A DNA stretch of 64,000 nucleotides, taken from Gordonia gummivorans. GTDB taxonomy: Bacteria; Actinomycetota; Actinomycetes; Mycobacteriales; Mycobacteriaceae. The DNA is taken from positions 120,149-184,148 of the forward strand of contig NZ_JAKWBF010000007.1 in the NCBI RefSeq assembly GCF_022513585.1. Reading direction: 5' to 3'. The position numbers and the translations under genes are program-made. This document shows positions 54,543 to 63,465 of the stretch, in pieces (position 1 is the stretch's first letter; each line of letters begins with the position of its first letter). The notes below the pieces were generated by a model. The model was not told where the DNA came from, searched no databases, and saw only the letters and a list, made by a program, of their open reading frames with translations.

Positions 54543-55607
54543 ATGTCGCACACACCTCGAATCCGCGCCGACCGGTCGCATCTGCCGCTGGTGGCGGCAG
54601 CGACCGGGCTCACACCCGCTCGCCGTCCGGTGTGGTTCATGAGACAGGCGGGACGCTCGCTGCCCGAGTACCGGGCCATCAGGGCCGAACACGGAATGTT
54701 GGAGTCGTGTTTCGACGCCGCGATGGTCTGTGAGATCACTCTGCAGCCGGTCCGCCGACACGACGTCGACGCCGCCATCCTGTTCTCCGACATCGTGGTT
54801 CCGCTGAAGGCTGCAGGCATCGACCTCGACATCGTTGCCGGCACCGGACCCGTGATCGCCGCGCCGGTGCGTTCGGAGTCGGCGGTCCGCGCGATACCCC
54901 GATTGGAGCCGGAATCGGTCGGCGCGATCGGCCGGGCCGTCGAACTGATCCTGGGTGAACTCGGGGAACACACCGCGCTGATCGGTTTCGCCGGTGCGCC
55001 GTTCACACTGGCGTCCTACCTCATCGAAGGCGGGCCCAGCCGCAACTACGAGCGCACCAAGGCGATGATGCATGGTTCGCCGGAGCTCTGGAACGATCTG
55101 ATGGGCCGTCTTGCCGACATCACGATCGCTTTCCTGCGGGTCCAGCTCGACGCCGGTGTCGACGCCATCCAGTTGTTCGATTCCTGGGCGGGCATGCTCT
55201 CGGTCGCCGACTATCAGCGCTTCGTGGCACCGCACAGCACCCGTGTGCTCGCCGAGGTCGCCGAATACGGTGTTCCGCGAATCCATTTCGGCGTCGGTAC
55301 CGGGGAACTGCTCGCGTCGATGGCCCACGCCGGGGCCGACGTCATCGGCGTGGACTGGCGGGTGCCCCTCGACGAGGCCGCGCGCCGCGTCGGTCCGGGA
55401 AAAGCCGTGCAGGGGAACCTGGATCCGACCCTGCTGTTCGCGGGTGACGCGGTCGTCGACCGCGAGGTGCGCCGGGTGGTCGCCGATGGCGACCGCGCGA
55501 TCGCCGCGGGTGCGACCGGCCACATCTTCAACCTCGGTCACGGCGTATTGCCCGGCACCGACCCTGATGTCCTCACCCGCGTGGTCGAACGGATTCACAG
55601 CCTCTGA
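54543..55607 (+). CDS. hemE: Uroporphyrinogen decarboxylase
   Basis: Converts uroporphyrinogen III to coproporphyrinogen III. 354 residues. Signature 1 [16 protein letters not shown], the catalytic Asp in [11 protein letters not shown], signature 2 [17 protein letters not shown] and [15 protein letters not shown] near the C-terminus. Its last base overlaps the first base of hemY (TGATG), so the two are coupled. First gene of hemE-hemY-chdC. Homologue of Rv2678c. Confidence 0.97.
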   Translation: MSHTPRIRADRSHLPLVAAATGLTPARRPVWFMRQAGRSLPEYRAIRAEHGMLESCFDAAMVCEITLQPVRRHDVDAAILFSDIVVPLKAAGIDLDIVAGTGPVIAAPVRSESAVRAIPRLEPESVGAIGRAVELILGELGEHTALIGFAGAPFTLASYLIEGGPSRNYERTKAMMHGSPELWNDLMGRLADITIAFLRVQLDAGVDAIQLFDSWAGMLSVADYQRFVAPHSTRVLAEVAEYGVPRIHFGVGTGELLASMAHAGADVIGVDWRVPLDEAARRVGPGKAVQGNLDPTLLFAGDAVVDREVRRVVADGDRAIAAGATGHIFNLGHGVLPGTDPDVLTRVVERIHSL

Positions 55608-57007
55608 TGGCGCACCGGGCGCGCGTCGCGGTGATCGGCGGTGGGATCTCGGGTCTGACTGCGGCACTGCGCCTCCGGCAAGGGCTCGGGCCGGATGCGC
55701 ACATCGACGTCTTCGACGCGGGAGACCGGCTCGGTGGCATTCTGCACACCACCGAGGTCGGCGGGCGCCAGGTGGACGTCGGCGCCGAGGCATTCATCGT
55801 GCGGCGTCCCGAAGCGCTCGAGCTGGTGCGCGAACTCGGGCTGGGTGACCGTGTGGTGTCGCCGACGGCGATGCGGCCGGCGATCTGGTCGGGTGGAGGT
55901 CTGTACCCATTACCTGCGCCCGCGTTGATGGGTATCCCCGCTTCGGTGGAATCGGTTGCAGAACTTGTTGATTCGGATGATCTGACGCGGATGTCGGCCG
56001 AGGCGGATCGCGAACTCCGGTGGCGTGCGGGCACAGACCCGTCTGTCGGTGACTTCGTCGCCGACCGCTTTGGCCCGTCGGTCGTCGCCCGCAGCGTTGA
56101 TCCGATGCTGGGTGGGGTGTATTCCAGTCTGGCCGCCGACATCGGCGTTCGGGAGGCGCTACCGGCACTCGCGACGCGACTCGACGCGGGCGCACCGTCG
56201 CTGACGACCGCGGTCAACGAGGTGATCGGGGCCGGGGCCGGGGCGTCGGGACCTGTCTTCGGCACCCTGGTCGGCGGATATCGCGTGCTGGTCGACGCAC
56301 TCGTCGAGGCGGCGTCGGCGAACGTTCGACTCGGTGGAACCATCACCGGGCTGCGCCACGAGCGCGATTCTTGGGCGATCGGAGTCGACAACGATCCACA
56401 GGAGTACGACGCGGTGATCCTGGCGGTCCCCGCCCAGGTGGCCGCGGCACTGCTGGCGTCGGAGTGTCCAGGAATGGCCGGTCCGCTCGCCGAGGTCTCG
56501 GGCGCGTCGTCGGTGGTCGTCTCGCTCGCGTTGGCTCCCGGCACACGGTTGCCGGATCACTCCGGCGTTCTGGTCGCCACCGGAGAACAGTTGCGCGCCA
56601 AGGCCTTCACCTTCAGTTCGCAGAAGTGGCAGCATCTGGCCGATCGCTGCGCGCCGGTCTCGGTTCGGGCGTCGTTCGGGCGATTCGGGGCGCCCGTGCC
56701 GTCGGAACTCGAGGAACCCGGCGTCGACGATCGGTTGGTTGCCGAGGCGCTCGCAGATCTGGACGAGGTGTGCGGCGCTGCCGGGGTCGGCGCGCTGTCG
56801 TCGCAGATGACCGACGTGGTGGTGCAGCGGTGGACCGGCGGTCTGCCGGTGTACGCGCCCGGTCACCTGGCGCGGATGGCCGAAGTGCTGGCCGGTCGGC
56901 CGCGGCGGCTGGCGCTCGCCGGTTCGGCCTATGGCGGAGTCGGTGTCCCGGCCTGTATCGCGCAGGCCGGCCGTGCGGCAGCCGAAGTACTCGCCGACCT
57001 GGGGTGA
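55607..57007 (+). CDS. hemY: Coproporphyrinogen III oxidase (HemY/CgoX, FAD-dependent)
   Basis: 466 residues. FAD-binding VAVIGGGISGLTAALRL at the start, GDRLGGILHT, VDVGAEAFIVRRPEALELVRELGLGD, and the C-terminal AGSAYGGVGVPACIAQAGRAAAEVL of the HemG/HemY family. In Gram-positive bacteria with the coproporphyrin-dependent pathway this enzyme oxidises coproporphyrinogen III to coproporphyrin III; the presence of chdC 64 bp downstream supports that role over protoporphyrinogen oxidase. Homologue of Rv2677c. Confidence 0.93.
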   Translation: MAHRARVAVIGGGISGLTAALRLRQGLGPDAHIDVFDAGDRLGGILHTTEVGGRQVDVGAEAFIVRRPEALELVRELGLGDRVVSPTAMRPAIWSGGGLYPLPAPALMGIPASVESVAELVDSDDLTRMSAEADRELRWRAGTDPSVGDFVADRFGPSVVARSVDPMLGGVYSSLAADIGVREALPALATRLDAGAPSLTTAVNEVIGAGAGASGPVFGTLVGGYRVLVDALVEAASANVRLGGTITGLRHERDSWAIGVDNDPQEYDAVILAVPAQVAAALLASECPGMAGPLAEVSGASSVVVSLALAPGTRLPDHSGVLVATGEQLRAKAFTFSSQKWQHLADRCAPVSVRASFGRFGAPVPSELEEPGVDDRLVAEALADLDEVCGAAGVGALSSQMTDVVVQRWTGGLPVYAPGHLARMAEVLAGRPRRLALAGSAYGGVGVPACIAQAGRAAAEVLADLG

Positions 57008-57070
57008 GACGGCACCTGACTGACCGACCTGACTGACCGCCCGCACCGGCCCGGTGGCACGATGAATGTC

Positions 57071-57766
57071 ATGAGCCGCTTGGACTATGCAGAACTCAAC
57101 GCCACCGTCCGCTACTTGATGTTCTCGGTGTTCGCCGTGCGTCCCGGCGAACTGCCGGCCGATCGTGCGCAGGTTCGGTCCGATGCCGCCGACTTCTTCA
57201 AGACCCTTGACGACAGCGGGGTCGTCGTGCGTGGCGTCTACGACGTCGCGGGCTTGCGCGCCGACGCCGACTTCATGATCTGGTGGCACGCCGAGAACGT
57301 GGAGGCACTGCAGGCGGCCTACGCGCGGTTCCGCCGCGAGACCGAGTTGGGCCGGGCGTGTAATGCGGTGTGGAGCAACGTCGCACTCCACCGGCCCGCC
57401 GAATTCAACAAGAGCCACGTGCCGGCCTTCCTCGCCGGTGAGGAAGCGGGCAACTACATCTGTGTGTACCCCTTCGTTCGCTCCTACGAGTGGTACCTGC
57501 TGCCCGACGAGGAGCGGCGCAAGATGCTCGCCGATCACGGCAAGGCCGCACGCGGCTACAAGGATGTGCGGGCGAACACGGTGTCGTCCTTTGCGCTGGG
57601 CGACTACGAGTGGCTGCTGGCCTTCGAGGCGCCCGAACTGCATCGCATCGTCGACCTGATGCGTGATCTGCGCGCCACCGAGGCGCGAATGCACGTGCGC
57701 GAGGAAACCCCGTTCTTCACCGGTCCGCGCGTCGAGGTAGAGGCACTGATCGACGCTCTGCCGTAA
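57071..57766 (+). CDS. chdC: Coproheme decarboxylase ChdC (HemQ)
   Basis: Final heme step in actinobacteria and Firmicutes: decarboxylates coproheme to heme b using H2O2. 231 residues from ATG 57071 ([21 protein letters not shown]); an ATG three codons earlier is less family-like. Contains [39 protein letters not shown], the [17 protein letters not shown] segment with the catalytic Tyr, and [13 protein letters not shown] with the likely proximal His. Very close in sequence to Rv2676c. Confidence 0.96.
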   Translation: MSRLDYAELNATVRYLMFSVFAVRPGELPADRAQVRSDAADFFKTLDDSGVVVRGVYDVAGLRADADFMIWWHAENVEALQAAYARFRRETELGRACNAVWSNVALHRPAEFNKSHVPAFLAGEEAGNYICVYPFVRSYEWYLLPDEERRKMLADHGKAARGYKDVRANTVSSFALGDYEWLLAFEAPELHRIVDLMRDLRATEARMHVREETPFFTGPRVEVEALIDALP

Positions 57767-57796
57767 TGCCGCGACTTTCTCGCCGCGCCTGGCTGC

Positions 57797-58219
57797 TCAG
57801 TCCTGGTTGGGGTCGAGCGTCAGGCTGATCGAATTGATGCAGTAGCGCAGGTCGGTCGGGGTGTCGTAGCCCTCGCCGGCGAACACGTGACCCAGGTGGC
57901 TGCCGCAGTTGGCACACAGCACCTCGGTGCGACGCATGCCCATCGAGTCGTCGGCGCGCTCGATGATGGCGTCACCGGCGAGCGGGGAGAAGAACGACGG
58001 CCAGCCGCAATGGGATTCGAATTTCTGGGTGCTGCGGAACAATTCTGCGTCGCACGCCCGGCACCGATAGACACCGACGGTCTTGGTGTCGGTGTACTCG
58101 CCGGTGAACGGTGCCTCGGTGCCGGCTTGACGCAGGACCCGATATTCGGCGGGCGTCAGCCGTTCCTTCCACTGTTCGTCGGTCAGATCGGCGAGTTCGG
58201 CTGGGGTTTCGGAGGTCAT
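57797..58219 (-). CDS. msrB: Peptide methionine-(R)-S-oxide reductase
   Basis: Repairs oxidised methionine. 140 residues from ATG 58217-58219. Zinc-binding CRAC and CANC pairs, FESHCGWPSFF, and the catalytic Cys in RYCINS. Homologue of Rv2674. Last gene of the minus-strand cluster ribD-lipoprotein-aftC-msrB. Confidence 0.96.
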   Translation of the reverse strand: MTSETPAELADLTDEQWKERLTPAEYRVLRQAGTEAPFTGEYTDTKTVGVYRCRACDAELFRSTQKFESHCGWPSFFSPLAGDAIIERADDSMGMRRTEVLCANCGSHLGHVFAGEGYDTPTDLRYCINSISLTLDPNQD

Positions 58220-58290
58220 GGCACCACGGTAGCGACACCTCGTCCTCCGGTGCCACGCCACGCACCACCATGTGACGTCGGGGTGCCGTA

Positions 58291-59547
58291 TCAGGAGGTC
58301 GCGGACACCGACCGAGTCGTCGTATCGTCCACCGACGCTGCGGATTCGACCGTCTCACCGGCCGGTGTCTCGGAGACCGATCGGATGTCGAGGTATCGGA
58401 ACAGCAGCGAACAGAACACCGCGATCATCAGCAGTGACCAGCCCCAGGTCACCTTGCCGTATTCGAGGATCCAGCCGAAGGCATTCCAGCGTTCGGAGTA
58501 AAAACTGTCGAACGCCATGCATCCGTACACGCCGAGCCAGGCGGGCCAGTTACGCATCGGCGAGCCGGGCAGCACCACCGACATCAGCAGCGGGAACAGG
58601 AGCATGGAGTAGTAACCCTGGCCCAGGGAACCGACCAGGAAGGTCGTCACGAGCAGAACTCCCGACGAGGTGGTCAGCCAGAGCAGTTCGTTGTTCTTGC
58701 GGTAGTACCGGTAGAGGAACCACAGGGAGAACACGGCCATCGCGACGAATGCGACCCGCAGCAGCAGAATGAGCCACGGGGCGACGCCGAAGTACGCGCC
58801 GTTCCCCGAAATCGAGCTGTTGTAGTAGTCGCGCGACTCGAACAGATAGGGCGCGGTCTCGGTCACGAATGCCTTGGCGTCGGTGCTCAGCGGCCAGGCG
58901 ACGACGGTCAGTGCGGCCGGGATGGCAATCGCCGTGATGAGCACCTTCCACTGCCGATTGAGCAGGGCCAGCAACAGCAGCGGTGCCAGCACCGGCTTGA
59001 CCGCCAGGGTGAGTCCGAGTGGCACACCGGCCCACAAGTCGTGCCGTCTGATCATCAGCAACATGAAGCCGAGCATCCCGAGCAGGACGAACGCGTTGAA
59101 GTTCGTGAAGATCAGCGTGTTGGCCACGGTTTCGGTGCTGAAGAACACGAATAGGACGGTCGGGAACACCCAGGTCGACGCCGAGTATCCGAACATGCGG
59201 GTGAGCAGATACGCGCACCCGACCAGGGCAATGGCGCTCACCGCGATGAACAGCCACCGGGCGCGTTCGTAGTCGAGGACCGCGACGGGTGCCATCAGCA
59301 GCGTGCCCGACGGCGGATACAGATAGTGGGGGCTGACCGTGTCGTAGTTCTCGCCGTAGACGGGCAGGTTGTTGAGGAAGTTGTATGCCGCGGCGTAGAC
59401 AGGTTTGAAGTCGTCGGTCCTCGAGCCGTTCACACCCAGGATCAGCGAACGCTGGATCACCATCATGACGCTGATGGGCCACAGGATCATCGGGACGATC
59501 CGCTGCACGCTCACCTGCGGGTAGAGATACCTGTCGAGAATGGCCAC
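58291..59547 (-). CDS. aftC: Alpha-(1->3)-arabinofuranosyltransferase AftC-type (GT-C, GT87)
   Basis: Polytopic membrane glycosyltransferase that branches arabinan in arabinogalactan and lipoarabinomannan, using decaprenyl-phosphoarabinose. 418 residues, GTG start at 59545-59547. Ten or more helices; the early extracellular loop has GSRTDDFKPVYAAAYNFLNNLPVYGENY with the acidic pair expected of GT-C enzymes, then SPHYLYPPSGTLLMAPVAVLDY. Homologue of Rv2673 with the same neighbours. Its presence is good evidence for an arabinogalactan-containing cell wall. Confidence 0.9.
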   Translation of the reverse strand: MAILDRYLYPQVSVQRIVPMILWPISVMMVIQRSLILGVNGSRTDDFKPVYAAAYNFLNNLPVYGENYDTVSPHYLYPPSGTLLMAPVAVLDYERARWLFIAVSAIALVGCAYLLTRMFGYSASTWVFPTVLFVFFSTETVANTLIFTNFNAFVLLGMLGFMLLMIRRHDLWAGVPLGLTLAVKPVLAPLLLLALLNRQWKVLITAIAIPAALTVVAWPLSTDAKAFVTETAPYLFESRDYYNSSISGNGAYFGVAPWLILLLRVAFVAMAVFSLWFLYRYYRKNNELLWLTTSSGVLLVTTFLVGSLGQGYYSMLLFPLLMSVVLPGSPMRNWPAWLGVYGCMAFDSFYSERWNAFGWILEYGKVTWGWSLLMIAVFCSLLFRYLDIRSVSETPAGETVESAASVDDTTTRSVSATS

Positions 59548-59636
59548 CCGCGAACCGTACTACGAACGCGAAGCGCGATTCGGGACAACCCCGTGCGGGT
59601 CGGCTTTTGCGGGCCGGCCGAAATGTCCGGAGCCGA

Positions 59637-61274
59637 TCAGGCGGGGCAGCCGCGCTCGATCGGTGCCGGGAGCGGGGCCCGGTCGACGTACTCGGCGACC
59701 GTCTGCGCCGCACATGCGCTGTGCGCGAGCACCGAGTAGCCGATCCCCGGCCAGGTCACGGTGACCGGATCGACCCCGGCGTTGAGGAAGGTGGCCCGTA
59801 GGGCACTCGCACCGTTGCCGCCGTTGATGGTGTCGTTGCTGCCGTTGAGCACCAGTGGAGCTGTGACGAAGGATTGCGGTGCAGCAGTGGGCTCACCGGC
59901 GGCCCAGCCGTTGCAGCGCATCAGCGACAGCGCACTGTCGCTGCCGGTGAGGGGACTCTGGCGCGACCACGTGTCGATGAGCCCGGGTATCTCGTTCTGG
60001 CCGACGGGTCCGATCACGTCGTTGCATCTGGACACCAGCGCGCCGTCGTTCAGGCGTAGGTCTGCGGCCTGATCGGCGAGAGCCGTCAGGGCGGTGACGT
60101 CACCGCGGTCTGCGGCGGTGATCGCACTGGCGATGGCGGGCAGCGCACCCCGTTCGTCGGGCGCGAGCGCGACCGCGGTGGTGATCGCCGAGAGCACCTG
60201 CGTGTCGGAGAGCCCGCGCAGGCGTCCCTGCGCGCCCTTGTCGATCACTCGTTTCATGGTCGCGACGCCGTCGGCGCCGAAGGCGCAGTTCGGCAGGTTC
60301 GCGCAGCGCTGAGCGAACGCCTGCAGACCGGCTTGGACCCCGGTGGATCGGCTCTGGGCGCGATCACGTGCCGTCGCACCGAACGGGGTGGGAGTGTCGA
60401 GGATGAGGCGTCCGACGCGCTTGCCGTGTATCGAGGCGTAGGCCAGGGTGACGTCGGAACCTTCGCCCACTCCGATCAGGCCGAGATGCTCGACACCCCA
60501 TCTGGTTCGCAGCGTTTCGAGGTCGGATGCCGCAAAGCCGATGGAGAAGTCCAGTTGGTAGGGCGTGAGGGTCTCGGTGCAACCGTCTGAGGCGGACGAC
60601 GCGCTGGTCGCCAGTTCGGTGATCCGGTTGGCCTGCGAGGTTCCGCCGGAGAGCCCGTTGTCGGTGATAGCCGCGCGTTCGGCACGGGTCATGCAGTCGA
60701 GCGGGTTGCTCTGCGGCAGGCCGCGGCGGTCGATCGCGACGATCGGGTGGGTGCGCAGGAGTTCGCGCCCCTGACCCCGGGCGGTCAGCAACAGTGCGCG
60801 TGTCGACGGCATGTCGGACCCGGCGGTCAGCACCAGCGGCGCCGCATTGGCCGGCGTCTGGGCAGTGCGGAGCCGGGTTGCGGCGATCGTGATGGTTTCG
60901 TCGTCGGGCTTGGCGGGGTCCACGGGCGAACTGAAAGTCGCACACTCGATGACCACTCCGGCCGGTACGGCGACCTCGAGACGATTGGCCGTTGTCTGCG
61001 CACACTCCCGCCACGACAGATCCTGTCGTGGCGCGGTGAGGGTCGGCGGTGGGGGTGGCGCCGAGGACGTCGACGCCGGCTCGTCGCCGTGCTCGCCGGC
61101 GATGAGGCCGGGTCCACGATCCGGTCCGACCGCGCACGCCGACACGATCAGCATGGTGGCGGCGCCGAGGGCACCCGCCATCACCCGTGCCCTTCGGTAC
61201 CTCGTCGTCCTTCGGCCACTCGTCGTCCATCGGCCACCGTTGTCCCGAGTCCGGCCGCCCCGCGCAACTCGCAT
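59637..61274 (-). CDS. Lipoprotein with degenerate alpha/beta-hydrolase (TAP-like) fold
   Basis: 545 residues from ATG 61272-61274; ATG 61179-61181 is an alternative that removes a 31-residue Arg-rich leader. Signal peptide with lipobox LIVSAC. The fold matches the SlpE/tripeptidyl-peptidase-like family (HPIVAIDRRGLPQSNPLDC after the first strands). But the nucleophile elbow reads LGLIGVGEGSDVTLAYAS: the G-x-S-x-G Ser is replaced by Gly. The Asp (LVLNGSNDTING) remains, while the His region reads PGIGYSVLAHSAC without the usual G-x-G-H. Six or more Cys suggest extracellular disulfides. Homologue of Rv2672. Probably not a classic serine hydrolase. Confidence 0.8.
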   Translation of the reverse strand: MRVARGGRTRDNGGRWTTSGRRTTRYRRARVMAGALGAATMLIVSACAVGPDRGPGLIAGEHGDEPASTSSAPPPPPTLTAPRQDLSWRECAQTTANRLEVAVPAGVVIECATFSSPVDPAKPDDETITIAATRLRTAQTPANAAPLVLTAGSDMPSTRALLLTARGQGRELLRTHPIVAIDRRGLPQSNPLDCMTRAERAAITDNGLSGGTSQANRITELATSASSASDGCTETLTPYQLDFSIGFAASDLETLRTRWGVEHLGLIGVGEGSDVTLAYASIHGKRVGRLILDTPTPFGATARDRAQSRSTGVQAGLQAFAQRCANLPNCAFGADGVATMKRVIDKGAQGRLRGLSDTQVLSAITTAVALAPDERGALPAIASAITAADRGDVTALTALADQAADLRLNDGALVSRCNDVIGPVGQNEIPGLIDTWSRQSPLTGSDSALSLMRCNGWAAGEPTAAPQSFVTAPLVLNGSNDTINGGNGASALRATFLNAGVDPVTVTWPGIGYSVLAHSACAAQTVAEYVDRAPLPAPIERGCPA

Positions 61275-61336
61275 GTCCGCGAGCGTAGTCAATGGTCGTC
61301 GGTCGGCTGTCGAATGGCCGTCCCGACCTGTGCGTC

Positions 61337-62128
61337 TCAATCCGATGTTCGACCGGTCCTGACCCATCGGGTGAACATGAATCCGTCGTCGTCGGTGAGG
61401 ATCAGTTCGGTGTGCATGTCGCGAAGTACGGCCGGCCGGCGGCCGTGCGCGATGCGACTCGCGTCGCCGGCCACCAGGTGGGGACTCGTCGTGAGGCACA
61501 CCTCGTCGACCAGATCCTCGGTCACCAGCGACCCGAGGAGGCTGGGCCCACCTTCACAGAGAACGCGGTGCCAGCCGCGTTCGGCACATCGATCGAGGAC
61601 GATCTGCAGGTCGACGGTGTCGTCGCCGCAGTCGATCAGGGTGGCACCGGCGGCGACGAGTTCCCGGCGTGTGTCCGCGGGCGCATCTCGGCAGGTCAAG
61701 ACCACGGTGTCGGGGTGGGCGAGTGGCGGATAGTCGGCCGGGATCGCGAGCGTTCGCGACACGAGCGCCAGTGCCGGTGCAGGTGTCTGTTCGGCACGGT
61801 TGCGTGCGTGTGCGAACACATCGTCCGGCGACGGCTGACCGTAGTCCTCGACGGTCGCGGTGCGCGCACCCACCAGGACGACATCGGCCAGCGCGCGCAG
61901 TACCCGGAAGATTGCCTTGTCACCCGGTCCGGCGAGATCGGCCGACTTTCCGTTGTGAGTGACCGCCCCATCGATCGAACTGACGAAGTTCGCTCGCACA
62001 TAAGGCCGGGTCAGGCAGGGCGGTGACGCCGGTACCTGCGGGTACGGATAGGCGTCGGCGAGCCGGCGCAGGGTCGAGGTGTCGTCGGTTCCGGATGTGA
62101 CCTGGGTCGCTTTCTGTAGGTGGAACAT
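61337..62128 (-). CDS. RibD C-terminal-type pyrimidine/flavin reductase
   Basis: 263 residues from ATG 62126-62128, with GAGGGAG upstream; an earlier ATG at 62144-62146 is less well placed. RibD_C/dihydrofolate-reductase-like fold: YVRANFVSSIDGAVTHNGKSADLAGPGDKAIFRVLRALADVVLVGARTATVEDYGQP, and the C-terminal RVLCEGGPSLLGSLVTEDLVDEVCLTTSPHLV. No deaminase domain, so it is not a full RibD. M. tuberculosis Rv2671 is the homologue and can act as an alternative dihydrofolate reductase. First gene of the minus-strand cluster, head-to-head with zapE by 36 bp. Confidence 0.88.
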   Translation of the reverse strand: MFHLQKATQVTSGTDDTSTLRRLADAYPYPQVPASPPCLTRPYVRANFVSSIDGAVTHNGKSADLAGPGDKAIFRVLRALADVVLVGARTATVEDYGQPSPDDVFAHARNRAEQTPAPALALVSRTLAIPADYPPLAHPDTVVLTCRDAPADTRRELVAAGATLIDCGDDTVDLQIVLDRCAERGWHRVLCEGGPSLLGSLVTEDLVDEVCLTTSPHLVAGDASRIAHGRRPAVLRDMHTELILTDDDGFMFTRWVRTGRTSD

Positions 62129-62163
62129 GACTCCCTCATGTTGCATGTGGCTAGGCTCCCCAT

Positions 62164-63177
62164 ATGGTGGCACGACTCTGCGATCGCAACCCGTCGGTAT
62201 CTCCCGATGCGCTCATCGACGAGATGGTGCCCCCGTCGACCTTCGACGAGGTGAGCTTCGACAGCTATATCCCCGATCCCAACGAACCGTCGCAGGCCCA
62301 AGCGGTGAGCAAGGCCCGCGACTTTGTGGAGCGGGCGTCCAAGGTGCGGTCGGGCAAGCGCGGCTTCTTCTCGCGCAAGGGGCCGAGTCAGGGTATCGGT
62401 CTGTACCTCGATGGCGGCTTCGGTGTCGGCAAGACGCACCTCTTGGCCTCGATCTACCACTCGATGCCCGAGCCGAAGTCGTTCGCGACCTTCGTCGAGG
62501 TGACGCACGTGGTGGGCGCGCTCGGCTTCATGAACGCCGTCGAGCGACTCTCGGAGCACACAGTCCTGTGTATCGACGAGTTCGAACTCGACGATCCCGG
62601 CGACACCATGTTGGTGTCGCGACTGCTCACCGAACTCACCGCGCAGGGCGTGTCGATAGCCGCCACCTCGAACACCCTGCCCGGCCAGTTGGGGGAGGGC
62701 CGGTTCGCCGCTCAGGACTTCCTGCGCGAGATCCGCAAACTCTCATCCGTGTTCGAGACCATCCGAGTCGACGGTCCCGACTACCGTCACCGCGACCTGC
62801 CGCCGGCCCCGGAACCGCGCACCGACGACGAGATGCTCGAGGTCGCCGAGTCCACGCCGGGCGCGACCCTCGACGACTTCGACGCGCTCTGCGATCACCT
62901 CAGCACCCTGCACCCCTCGAAATACAAGGACCTCATCGAGGACGTCTCGCTGGTCTGCATCCGGGGAGTCCATCCCGCTCGCGATCAGTCGGTTGCATTG
63001 CGCCTGGTGGTGCTCGCCGACCGTCTGTACGACGCGAACGTGCCGGTGACCGTCTCCGGTAGCAAGCTCGACCAGATCTTCACCGATGAGATGCTGTCCG
63101 GCGGCTACCGAAAGAAGTACCTGCGAGCGACGTCACGATTGCTCGCGCTGTCGCGCTTCGCGGAAGCCGCTGCCTGA
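62164..63177 (+). CDS. zapE: AFG1-family ATPase, cell-division protein ZapE
   Basis: 337 residues. Walker A GGFGVGKTHLLASIYH, Walker B TVLCIDEFELDDPGDTMLVSRLLTEL, sensor 1 AATSNTLPGQLGEGRFAAQDFL and Arg-finger region GGYRKKYLRATSRLLALSRF. In E. coli ZapE destabilises the FtsZ ring under some conditions; in mitochondria its homologue is AFG1. Homologue of Rv2670c. It ends the conserved block; 288 bp downstream to the next stop contain no gene I can support. Confidence 0.92.
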   Translation: MVARLCDRNPSVSPDALIDEMVPPSTFDEVSFDSYIPDPNEPSQAQAVSKARDFVERASKVRSGKRGFFSRKGPSQGIGLYLDGGFGVGKTHLLASIYHSMPEPKSFATFVEVTHVVGALGFMNAVERLSEHTVLCIDEFELDDPGDTMLVSRLLTELTAQGVSIAATSNTLPGQLGEGRFAAQDFLREIRKLSSVFETIRVDGPDYRHRDLPPAPEPRTDDEMLEVAESTPGATLDDFDALCDHLSTLHPSKYKDLIEDVSLVCIRGVHPARDQSVALRLVVLADRLYDANVPVTVSGSKLDQIFTDEMLSGGYRKKYLRATSRLLALSRFAEAAA

Positions 63178-63465
63178 CAACAGCTCTCGGACGCGGTTGG
63201 TTCGCTGTCGCGCTGCCGAAGTCATCACATCTCCCGGGCGTGGGCCAGCTGGTGTGGCCTCGGAGGTTTCCGGGGTGGGGGGCTTCGACTGCGCGGCAAC
63301 GGTTTCCCGTGGCGTCGCGGTTCACACTATGGAGTTCTCAAAGGTCGTGCGCGGAGCGAACTCCGCTGATCGTGATGGTCACCGGCGGATCTCGACACGG
63401 TGCCTCGCCCCTGGGGTCGGTACCGGCTCGATCAGCGGCAGGGGCGCGAGATCACGTGGTCGGGT

